Positions 17,445-24,529 of a stretch of DNA of 64,000 nucleotides are shown here, in pieces. A program made the translations under genes and the position numbers. Each line of letters begins with the position of its first letter. Positions within the stretch are counted from its first letter, which is position 1. Origin of the DNA: Bryobacterales bacterium. Its GTDB lineage: Bacteria > Acidobacteriota > Terriglobia > Bryobacterales > Bryobacteraceae. The stretch covers positions 1-64,000 of the forward strand of contig CANFEY010000007.1 of NCBI GenBank assembly GCA_947446025.1. The letters are read 5' to 3'. The notes beneath the pieces are model-generated. The model saw only the letters and a program-made list of their open reading frames with translations. It did not search any database and was not told the origin of the DNA.

Positions 17445-18083
17445 ATGTGGCCCATCAGACCCATTGTGAACTTTCTCTGCATCGTGCTCGCCGCACAGAT
17501 TGTTCTCTTCCTTCCCACACCGTCTTTGGCGCAACAGCGCGAGCCGGCCTTCGAAGTGTACGGGCTCACGGGCGGATACTTCCACGGAAACCTCTCCGCA
17601 TCGCACGAGTGGAAACCTCACGTGGGGGGCGGCCTGCTTGCTCCACTCGGCCGCAAGTGGGCCGTTCTATTCGATGTAACCACTAGCGCCGTCGAGGGCG
17701 ATCCATCCGTGGATGGATACTCGGTGCCGCAGTCCGGCAACTTCGTTAAGGAGCGGCGAGTCGCGATGATTCCGTCCGCGGTCCGGATGTGGCGCCGCGA
17801 TCGCTTCTCCATCTACGCTGGCGCGGGCTGGGCCTACGAACACGAACGGCAGCACTACCGGGTCCGCCCGGTCGTCGGACGTGAGCCGGATGGCAGGGCA
17901 ATCCTCGGTCCACCCACCGAGGGCCGTTCCACTCGAACGGATGCCATGCTCGCACTGCGATTCGGCGGGCTCATCAGCGTCACGCCAAAGACCGTATTCC
18001 GCGCCGGATTCTCGCTGCTCCCGCGATACACCGACGAGGCCGCGTCGAAGAGTCTGGAATTGGGCATCGGCTATCGGTTCTGA
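17445..18083 (+). CDS. Outer-membrane beta-barrel-like protein
   Basis: A 212-residue protein with a signal peptide (IVNFLCIVLAAQIVLFLPTPSLAQ) and a mature part of alternating short strands with aromatic ends. It closes with SKSLELGIGYRF, the terminal phenylalanine typical of barrels inserted by the BAM complex. Its length suits an eight-strand OmpA/OmpW-type barrel. AAGGAG precedes the ATG at a good distance. The specific function is unknown. Confidence 0.7.
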   Translation: MWPIRPIVNFLCIVLAAQIVLFLPTPSLAQQREPAFEVYGLTGGYFHGNLSASHEWKPHVGGGLLAPLGRKWAVLFDVTTSAVEGDPSVDGYSVPQSGNFVKERRVAMIPSAVRMWRRDRFSIYAGAGWAYEHERQHYRVRPVVGREPDGRAILGPPTEGRSTRTDAMLALRFGGLISVTPKTVFRAGFSLLPRYTDEAASKSLELGIGYRF

Positions 18084-18149
18084 CCGGAAAGAGCATTTAT
18101 GTTGGACACGACTCTGCCGCTATCAAGTTAGTCCTGCTGGGCCGTGCCG

Positions 18150-18953
18150 CTATAGGGTGTCCGCATCCAACCGCGCGACGATGCCCTCCAGACCCGGCTT
18201 CGCTGCGGGGTAGCGGGCCAACACCAGCGGATCATGGCCGGGGATCACATGCGAAGGTGAGGTGGCCAGCTTCTGAATGGTCTTGAAGCCTTCCACCATC
18301 TCCGCCACGTTCACCACCACCGGATACGGGCGCATCGTCTCCATGTTGGCGTAGTAGTGCGTCGCGTCCGACGCCAGCACCACCCATCCACGGCGCGTGC
18401 GCACCCGCACCACCTGCAAGCCTAGCGAATGCCCGCCGACGCGATGCACGGTGACGCCTGGAGCCAACTCATCGTCGCCGTCGTGGAACTCCACGCGGCC
18501 TTCGAAGATGCGGTGGACCATGGTGGAAACGTGGTCGGCCTCGAACGGAAAGCGCGTGGTGGCGTTGCACATGTGGCGGCCAGTGCAGAACGCCATCTCG
18601 CGATCCTGCAGATGATAGCGAGCCTGCGGGAACTCGTCGAGCGATCCCGCATGGTCATAGTGCATGTGGGTGATGATGACGTCCTTGACTGTGTCCGGAT
18701 TAATGCCGATCAGCTGCAAGCCCTCGGCTGGGGTGCGGAAGATCTCACGCTTGCGCTTGGCGGCCATCGCGCGGTCGAAGCCCGTGTCCACCACAAACGT
18801 CCCGCCGGGGCCGACGATGGCCCAAACGTAGAAGTCCAGCGGCATCGGCCCATCGTGGTCGTCGCCCAAGATGAAATTCTCGCGGGCTTTGCGGGCGTGC
18901 GTTCCGTACTTTACCGCGTAGACTTCATAGGTGTCGGGTGTTGTGGTGACCAT
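18150..18953 (-). CDS. Metallo-beta-lactamase-fold hydrolase (AHL-lactonase-like)
   Basis: A 267-residue protein with the metallo-beta-lactamase metal-binding motif IITHMHYDHAGSLDEF (HxHxDH), a downstream metal-ligand His in VHRVGGHSLGLQ, an Asp in VLASDATHYYAN and a His in HVIPGHDPLV. This pattern matches the N-acyl-homoserine lactonase family. Next to CMD and dehydrogenase genes it could instead hydrolyse a lactone intermediate of a catabolic route. A TACAAT box (minus strand, 18966-18961) lies seven bases before the ATG. Confidence 0.8.
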   Translation of the reverse strand: MVTTTPDTYEVYAVKYGTHARKARENFILGDDHDGPMPLDFYVWAIVGPGGTFVVDTGFDRAMAAKRKREIFRTPAEGLQLIGINPDTVKDVIITHMHYDHAGSLDEFPQARYHLQDREMAFCTGRHMCNATTRFPFEADHVSTMVHRIFEGRVEFHDGDDELAPGVTVHRVGGHSLGLQVVRVRTRRGWVVLASDATHYYANMETMRPYPVVVNVAEMVEGFKTIQKLATSPSHVIPGHDPLVLARYPAAKPGLEGIVARLDADTL

Positions 18954-18977
18954 TCGTCATATTGTAGGCTGACTGCT

Positions 18978-19361
18978 ATGTCCAAAGAAATGTTCGAAGC
19001 AGGGCTCGCCGTACGCAAATCCGTACTGGGTGCCGAGTTCGTGGAAAATGCCATCGCCAGCGCGGACGACTTCAACCGCCCGTTGCAGGAACTGGTCACC
19101 GAGTATTGCTGGGGCGCTTGCTGGACGCGTGAAGGGCTCTCAAAGAAAGAGCGCAGCATGCTGAACCTGGCCATGCTCACCGCGCTGAACCGGCCGCATG
19201 AACTGAAGATGCACGTCAAGGGCGCGCTGCGCAACGGCTTGACCAAGGAACAGATCCGCGAGGTCCTGATCCAGACCGCGATTTACTGCGGCGTCCCGGC
19301 CGCGGTGGACGCGTTCCGCACGGCCAAAGAGGCCATCAAGGAGTTCGAGGAGTCGAAGTAA
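18978..19361 (+). CDS. 4-carboxymuconolactone decarboxylase family protein
   Basis: A 127-residue cytoplasmic CMD-family protein: DDFNRPLQELVTEYCWGACWTREGLSKKERSMLNLAMLTAL, then HELKMHVKGALRNGLTKEQIREVLIQTAIYCGVPAA. The His and the GxPAA segment match PcaC-like decarboxylases. The ATG at 18978 is the natural start, since upstream in-frame codons would run into the divergent gene. Its TAA overlaps the ATG of the dehydrogenase (TAATG), so the two are coupled and probably act in one pathway. The true substrate is not clear. Confidence 0.85.
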   Translation: MSKEMFEAGLAVRKSVLGAEFVENAIASADDFNRPLQELVTEYCWGACWTREGLSKKERSMLNLAMLTALNRPHELKMHVKGALRNGLTKEQIREVLIQTAIYCGVPAAVDAFRTAKEAIKEFEESK

Positions 19362-20236
19362 TGGCCGAACACATTGGCTTTATCGGGGTCGGCCGCATGG
19401 GCGACCCCATGGTACGGAATCTGCTCAAGGCGGGTTTCGAGGTCACCGTGTACGACACCAACGCCGCCGCCGCGGCTGCCGTGGGCGCGAAGGTGGCGGA
19501 TTCGCCTGCTGCCGTGGCGTCGGTGGCGGAGGTGGTCATCGTCAGCCTGCCGACGCCCGATGTGGTGCGCGCCGTCGCGCTGCAGGTGGCCGAGGGATCC
19601 AAGGTCAAGGTGTTCATCGACGTCTCCACTACCGGTCCGAAGATGGCGGTGGAAGTGGCGGGGTTGCTGGCGGCCAAAGGCATCAGCGCGGTGGATGCCC
19701 CGGTGACCGGCGGCGTGGGCGGCGCGCAGAAAGGCACGCTCGCCATCATGGTGGGTTGTCCGAAAGACATGCTGGCGCGCATCACGCCGATTCTATCGGC
19801 CCTGGGCAAGGTGTTCCATTTGGGTGAAAACCCGGGCGCGGGACAGCTGATGAAGCTCGCGAACAACCTGCTGTCCGCGGCCGCGCTGGCGGTGACCTCG
19901 GAAGTGATGGTGATGGGCGTGAAGGGCGGCCTGGACGCGAACGTCATGCTCGACGTAATTAATTCGGGCACCGGCCGCAATAGCGCGTCCGTGGATAAGT
20001 TCCCCAAGGCGATCCTCCCGCGCACCTTCGATTTCGGCTTCGCGATCGGGCTGCTGCTCAAGGACATCCGCCTGTGCATGCATGAGGCCGAAACGCTCGG
20101 CGTACCGATGATCTGCGGCAACGCTATTAAGGAGCTGCTCACCATCACTGCCATGCGCCAAGGCTACGATGCTGACTTCACGACGATCGTGAAAAGCGTG
20201 GAAGAGTGGGCTGGGGTCGAGGTGAAGGGGAAGTAA
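19361..20236 (+). CDS. NAD(P)-dependent beta-hydroxyacid dehydrogenase (HIBADH/GarR family)
   Basis: A 291-residue protein with the N-terminal Rossmann motif IGFIGVGRMGDPMVRNLLKAG, the substrate-site segment FIDVSTTGPKMA and DAPVTGGVGGAQKGTLAIMVG, and the catalytic-lysine helix GAGQLMKLANNLL. This is the 3-hydroxyisobutyrate dehydrogenase / tartronate semialdehyde reductase family. It is coupled to the CMD gene by TAATG. Its length is typical. The substrate cannot be told from sequence alone. Confidence 0.9.
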   Translation: MAEHIGFIGVGRMGDPMVRNLLKAGFEVTVYDTNAAAAAAVGAKVADSPAAVASVAEVVIVSLPTPDVVRAVALQVAEGSKVKVFIDVSTTGPKMAVEVAGLLAAKGISAVDAPVTGGVGGAQKGTLAIMVGCPKDMLARITPILSALGKVFHLGENPGAGQLMKLANNLLSAAALAVTSEVMVMGVKGGLDANVMLDVINSGTGRNSASVDKFPKAILPRTFDFGFAIGLLLKDIRLCMHEAETLGVPMICGNAIKELLTITAMRQGYDADFTTIVKSVEEWAGVEVKGK

Positions 20237-20237
20237 A

Positions 20238-20267
20238 GATCGGGAGTTATGGTGTCTGACACCGATC
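20238..20267. repeat. GGTGTC-T-GACACC palindrome between convergent genes
   Basis: The core GGTGTC (20251-20256), T, GACACC (20258-20263) is the same as at 14593-14605. An outer pair GATCGG (20238-20243) and CCGATC (20262-20267) offers an alternative stem overlapping the core. It lies two bases after the dehydrogenase stop and just before the facing aldehyde dehydrogenase end. Confidence 0.6.
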
Positions 20268-20274
20268 CTAGGGT

Positions 20275-21741
20275 TTATCCCATGACGAAGGGGTTACGCG
20301 TTGTACCGGAGACATCGATCCACACGCTCTTGGTCTGTAGATACTCGCCGATGGCGTCCTGCCCGCTCTCGCGGCCGATGCCCGAGCGCTTGTAGCCGCC
20401 GAACGGGGACATGTAGCTGACGGCGCGGTAGGTGTTGACCCACACTGTGCCGACTTCCAGACGTTCGGGGACGCGGATGGCGCGTTGGATGCTCTGCGTC
20501 CACACTCCCGCGGCGAGGCCGTAGATGCTGTTGTTGGCGATGCGCACGGCGTCGTCTTCGTCATCGAAGGGGATCACCGACAGCACGGGGCCGAAGACTT
20601 CTTCGCGGGCGATGCGCATGTCTGGGGCGACTCCCGTGAAGATGGTGGGTTCGACGAACCAGGGGCCTTGTTCCGTCGCGGCGCGGCCGCCCAAGCGGCA
20701 CGCCGCGCCTTCGCCCTTGGCGATGCTGATGTACTCCAGGACCTTTTGGTATTGAGGATGGGTGGTGACGGGGCCGACTTGCGTGGTCGCCTCCAGCGGG
20801 TTGCCCATTTTCGCGGTCTTTGCCAACGCCAGTAGCCGTTCAACGAAAACATCGTGTATCGACCGCTGCACCAGCGCGCGCGAACCGGCGATGCAGGTCT
20901 GGCCCGTGGCCGCGAAGATGCCGGAGACCACGCCGTTCACCGCCGCGTCCATGTCGGCGTCGTCGAAGACGATGTTTGCGGACTTGCCGCCCAGCTCCAG
21001 CGTCACGTGCTTGATGCCGCGCGCGGCGAGTTCGTAGACGTGCTGGCCGGTGCCGTCGCCGCCGGTGAAGGCGACCATGGCGACGTCGGGATGCGTGATC
21101 AGCGGCTCGCCCACTTCGCCGCCGAAGCCGGTGACGATGTTGACGACCCCGGGCGGGAATCCGGCCTTCTCGAATAATTCCGCAAGCACCAGCGCGGAGA
21201 CCGACGAATGCTCAGACGGCTTCCACACAATGGTGTTGCCAGCGGCCAGCGCAGGGGCGAGCTTCCAAGCCGCGAGCAGCAGCGGCGAGTTCCACGGCGT
21301 GATCGCCGCGACCACGCCCAGCGGCTCCTGGCGCGTGTAGTTGAACACACCGGGCTTGTCGATGGGGATGACGCGGCCTTCGATCTTGTCGGCCAGGCCG
21401 CCGAAGTAGTGGAACCACTGCGGGATGTAGTTGAGCTGCCCCCTCATCTCGGCAAGCAGCTTGCCGTTGTCGGTGGATTCGATCTCGGCCAGACGGGCCG
21501 CGTCGGCGGCGATGAGGTCGGCGAACCGGCGCAGGATGGCTCCGCGGGCAGTGGCCGTCATCTTGCGCCATTCGCCTTGGAACGCGGCGCGCGCGGCGGC
21601 AACGGCTCGGTTGACGTCTTCCGCACCGGCGCGCGGGATCAGCGCCCACGGCTTGGCGGTGAACGGATTCAAAGACTCAAAGCATTCGCCCGACGCCGCA
21701 TCCACGCGCGCGCCGCCGATCAACATCTGGTATTTGTTCAT
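20275..21741 (-). CDS. Aldehyde dehydrogenase (NAD(P)-dependent)
   Basis: A 488-residue protein of the classical aldehyde dehydrogenase superfamily. Visible motifs are ITPWNSPLLLAAWKLAPALAAGN, VAFTGGDGTGQ in the cofactor site, HVTLELGGKSANIV (general-base Glu) and AATGQTCIAGSR (catalytic Cys). I start it at the ATG at 21741, which gives the usual N-terminus and overlaps the TGA of the MmgE/PrpD gene (ATGA). The open frame extends upstream but only in antisense-like sequence. It probably oxidises an aldehyde to an acid in the same route as its neighbour. Confidence 0.9.
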   Translation of the reverse strand: MNKYQMLIGGARVDAASGECFESLNPFTAKPWALIPRAGAEDVNRAVAAARAAFQGEWRKMTATARGAILRRFADLIAADAARLAEIESTDNGKLLAEMRGQLNYIPQWFHYFGGLADKIEGRVIPIDKPGVFNYTRQEPLGVVAAITPWNSPLLLAAWKLAPALAAGNTIVWKPSEHSSVSALVLAELFEKAGFPPGVVNIVTGFGGEVGEPLITHPDVAMVAFTGGDGTGQHVYELAARGIKHVTLELGGKSANIVFDDADMDAAVNGVVSGIFAATGQTCIAGSRALVQRSIHDVFVERLLALAKTAKMGNPLEATTQVGPVTTHPQYQKVLEYISIAKGEGAACRLGGRAATEQGPWFVEPTIFTGVAPDMRIAREEVFGPVLSVIPFDDEDDAVRIANNSIYGLAAGVWTQSIQRAIRVPERLEVGTVWVNTYRAVSYMSPFGGYKRSGIGRESGQDAIGEYLQTKSVWIDVSGTTRNPFVMG

Positions 21742-22925
21742 AAGTTCGCTAGGTAGGCCCCCAGGCCTTGAAAATCCTCGTCGGCAACCATCGCCGCCAC
21801 CGCGCCGGCGGAGTGCTGGAAGCGCGCCCACACGTCGGCATCGCTCGCGGGGGTGAGATCGGCCAGTCGACGCCGCACTAGGCGTCCGTCGCGCAGAGTA
21901 GCGATGACTTCGGCGCCTTGCTGCGCCGGATAGGCTGCGGTCAGCGCGGCGTCTTCTTCCAGCGTGATCATCGTAGGCTCGATGCCCAGAGCCGCGGCCA
22001 CGCCCCGCTGGATGCTCATCTTCTCTTGCAGGATGCTGCCGAACGGACCGGTCGCATTGCAGCCCGGATAGTTGAGCGCGGCGGCGGTACACAACACGCG
22101 CACGGAGGCCACGTCCGCCGCGGCCACGCCGAGCTGCCCCACTGCCTGAATCGCTGTCTGCGCGTAGTTGCAGGCACCCGCGGGCTTGTGGAAGACCTCC
22201 ATGATCTCCAGCCTCTCGCGCTCGAAGGGCCTCACATCGGCCACACGATCCAAGCGCCGCAGCGCCGCGAACAACCCGGCCTCGCCGTCCAGTGCCGTCT
22301 CCGACCCACGGGCACCCGCCGCGGCAAGCTCCACCGCCGCCACCGCATTCCTGGCTGCGAAGCCCACTTGAAAGAACATCTCATCGGTGCCCGCGCGCGC
22401 CCAGTCATTCCAGCCGCCGGTCGAGTTCGCGGCGAACCCCAGCGCACTCACGCACTGGTCTTCATCCAGCCCGAGCATCACCGCCCCGGCGATGGCCGCC
22501 CCCACGGGACCGGTAACTCCTGTGGGCCGGAACACCCGCACCGTCTCGGCATCCATCACCGCGCGCCCGATGGCCGCGCCCACCTCATAGCCGCAGATCG
22601 CCGCGGTGAAGAAATCGCGCCCGGAGACTTCGCGGGTCCGCGCCAGCTGCAGCAGAGTGGGAAACACGACCACGCCCAGGTGGCTGACCGAGGCCGTGTG
22701 CATGTCTTCCCGCACCAGGCCGTGACCCAGCACCGCGCTGATGAACGCGAGGTCGCCATGCCCAGCAGCCTTCGCCTGCACGCTCTGCGGCAGATCTTTC
22801 GACTCGAACACGCAGGACAACAGGTCGCGCAGGGCGAGCCGGGCTTTCGCGTACGCCTCCGGCGGCAGCCCGTGGACGTTCACGGACCGCATCTTGCGGA
22901 CAATCCGGCGGGAGAGATTCGTCAT
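21738..22925 (-). CDS. MmgE/PrpD family protein
   Basis: A 395-residue protein of the MmgE/PrpD fold. Supporting segments are ARLALRDLLSCVF at the N-terminus, FTAAICGYEVGAAIGRAVM, RVFRPTGVTGPVGAAIAGAVMLGLDEDQCVSALGFAANSTGGWNDWA and the later HKPAGACNYAQTAIQA. Family members include 2-methylcitrate dehydratase and aconitate decarboxylase, but many have other substrates. It is slightly short for PrpD (about 450-480). Coupled to the aldehyde dehydrogenase downstream. No other methylcitrate-cycle genes are here, so propionate use is not supported. Confidence 0.8.
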   Translation of the reverse strand: MTNLSRRIVRKMRSVNVHGLPPEAYAKARLALRDLLSCVFESKDLPQSVQAKAAGHGDLAFISAVLGHGLVREDMHTASVSHLGVVVFPTLLQLARTREVSGRDFFTAAICGYEVGAAIGRAVMDAETVRVFRPTGVTGPVGAAIAGAVMLGLDEDQCVSALGFAANSTGGWNDWARAGTDEMFFQVGFAARNAVAAVELAAAGARGSETALDGEAGLFAALRRLDRVADVRPFERERLEIMEVFHKPAGACNYAQTAIQAVGQLGVAAADVASVRVLCTAAALNYPGCNATGPFGSILQEKMSIQRGVAAALGIEPTMITLEEDAALTAAYPAQQGAEVIATLRDGRLVRRRLADLTPASDADVWARFQHSAGAVAAMVADEDFQGLGAYLANL

Positions 22926-23292
22926 CTGGGTCAGTGTCGCAGATTTCTGGACGAAACATCCATCTGATTCAGGCTGGGGGACTTGCCGGCGCGAGTGCGG
23001 GAAAAAGTTGGCTTTGTTTTATCAGGGGAGTTTTTCGCGCCGGGGCTGGCTTGGATGTGGGTGCTGCACATTGCGATCCTGGCGTAAGGATAGCGTGACG
23101 GGCGCGTGGGAGGCTCGGGTGCAACGGCAAGTGGCTGGGAGGAGGTGGTTTGCGGAGCACTATTCGAGCCTCACTCAACCTTGAGGACCCGACGCGACTG
23201 GCACGGGCACCCCATTCTCTCCCGTCTCGCGATGGGCGAGGGAGTCACTGAAGGCGTGAAGTGGAACCGCTTCCCGCAGACCTAGATTCATG
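22926..23292. other. Intergenic stretch without a supported gene
   Basis: About 365 bases. A 30-codon plus-strand frame opening at GTG 22997 reads VREKVGFVLSGEFFAPGLAW and ends MWVLHIAILA-stop. It is too short and unsupported to call, but it looks protein-like and may be the remnant of a dispersed element. An inverted repeat TCTCCCGTC/CGATGGGCGAGGGAG-type hairpin lies near 23217-23243. I see nothing else. Confidence 0.3.
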
Positions 23293-23550
23293 CTAAGCGC
23301 ATAGTTTGGCGAGGATGCGGCGCGCTTTTGCCTGCATGATGGAGATCAGATCGATGGCCTCCACGAAGTCTTTGTATTCGGCATCCTCCGCAGGTGTGAG
23401 GGTTCCTTCTTGCGCCTTCAGTCGCAAGCCGCCGATGCGGGCTTCCAGTTCGGAGTCTACGCGCAGCTCAAGAAGGGCTGAAGCCATTCTCGGCGTGAAT
23501 GCCTCGGTTAGCGGGTCGAGAATGCGATCCAGGCGGCTCGTGGTAGCCAT
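23293..23550 (-). CDS. Small conserved helical protein (often found beside HNH nucleases)
   Basis: An 85-residue, probably all-helical protein with the pattern TSRLDRILDPLTEAFTP...LLELRVDSELEARI...ANEGTLTP-like QEGTLTPAEDAEYKDFVEAIDLISIMQAKARRIL. From memory, proteins of this pattern in Planctomycetes, Acidobacteria and cyanobacteria often sit directly before an HNH-endonuclease gene. No HNH gene follows here; downstream is an empty stretch of about 365 bases. It therefore looks like an orphan. Function unknown. Confidence 0.65.
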   Translation of the reverse strand: MATTSRLDRILDPLTEAFTPRMASALLELRVDSELEARIGGLRLKAQEGTLTPAEDAEYKDFVEAIDLISIMQAKARRILAKLCA

Positions 23551-23632
23551 GGATGAATTACACCCCTTCCGTGCGGCGCGTCAGACACTTTTATGGCTTA
23601 CCGTGGTCGCGCATGTGGCACAATAACGGGCA

Positions 23633-24373
23633 ATGCCCTTGAAGATCGCCCTTGTTACCGGAGCCGGGTCCGGCATTGGACGTGCCGTCGCGCAGGCGCT
23701 GCACGGAGCCGGGTGGACCGTAGTACTCGCGGGCCGGCGACGCGATGCGCTGGAGGAGACGGCGGCGGGGCGTGAGCGGATGCTGGCGGTCCCTACCGAC
23801 GTGGCGGACCCCGGGGAGGTCCGCGCGCTGTTTGAGCGGACGCAGGAGGCCTATGGGCGGCTTGACCTGCTGTTCAACAACGCCGGCATCGGGGCACCGG
23901 CGGTTCCCATGGATGAACTCAGCTTCGAGCAATGGAAAGCCGTGGTGGATGTCAACCTCACGGGTGCGTTTCTGTGCGCGCAGCAAGCCATGCGTCTGAT
24001 GAAGGCGCAAACCCCGCGCGGGGGGCGGATCGTCAACAACGGGTCGATCTCCGCCTATGCGCCGAGGCCCCATTCCGCGCCTTATACGGCAACAAAGCAC
24101 GCGATTACCGGATTAACCAAGTCTATTTCCCTGGATGGGCGCGCCTATGACATCGCGTGCGGGCAGATCGATATCGGCAACGCCGCTACCGAAATGTCAG
24201 CTCCGATGGCCAGAGGAATCCTACAGGCGAATGGAAGCACACTCGTGGAACCCCGCATGGAGCTGCGCCATGTGGCCGATGCAGTGCTCTATATGGCTGG
24301 ATTGCCGCTGGATGCCAACGTGCAATTCATGACGGTGATGGCCACGGCTATGCCCCTAGTCGGGAGGGGTTAA
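23633..24373 (+). CDS. Short-chain dehydrogenase/reductase
   Basis: A 246-residue classical SDR. It has the cofactor motif [16 protein letters not shown], the NNAGIG segment, the Ser of [14 protein letters not shown] and the YTATK active-site Tyr-Lys. The Arg-rich AGRRRDAL after beta-2 suggests NADP(H) preference. CACAAT occurs about ten bases before the ATG. It stands alone between the small helical protein and the CHAT operon, so the substrate is unknown. Confidence 0.9.
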   Translation: MPLKIALVTGAGSGIGRAVAQALHGAGWTVVLAGRRRDALEETAAGRERMLAVPTDVADPGEVRALFERTQEAYGRLDLLFNNAGIGAPAVPMDELSFEQWKAVVDVNLTGAFLCAQQAMRLMKAQTPRGGRIVNNGSISAYAPRPHSAPYTATKHAITGLTKSISLDGRAYDIACGQIDIGNAATEMSAPMARGILQANGSTLVEPRMELRHVADAVLYMAGLPLDANVQFMTVMATAMPLVGRG

Positions 24374-24396
24374 AGATTTCCCCAAATCTGTCCGAA

Positions 24397-24452
24397 TTCT
24401 CCTTAGTACGGTCCCGATAGCCCCTGGGAAAAGAGTACCGAAATAAGGAGAA
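24397..24452. repeat. Imperfect 16-bp inverted repeat downstream of the SDR gene
   Basis: The left arm (24397-24412) TTCTCCTTAGTACGGT and the right arm (24437-24452) pair at 14 of 16 positions, with a 24-base loop. It sits between the SDR stop and the CHAT operon. It could be a weak terminator without T-run or a regulator site. Confidence 0.5.
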
Positions 24453-24489
24453 ACTCATTTTTGCCATGGAAAGATGCAATATTTTTTGT

Positions 24490-24510
24490 TACGGTTGTTC
24501 TGCAACCGTA
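24490..24510 (+). promoter_or_regulatory. Perfect hairpin just upstream of the CHAT operon
   Basis: TACGGTTG (24490-24497), loop TTCTG, CAACCGTA (24503-24510). It ends 19 bases before the GTG of the CHAT gene and immediately before its ribosome binding site (GAGGTAAG). It may be an operator or a leader-RNA hairpin. Confidence 0.5.
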
Positions 24511-24529
24511 GACAGCTTGAGGTAAGACA

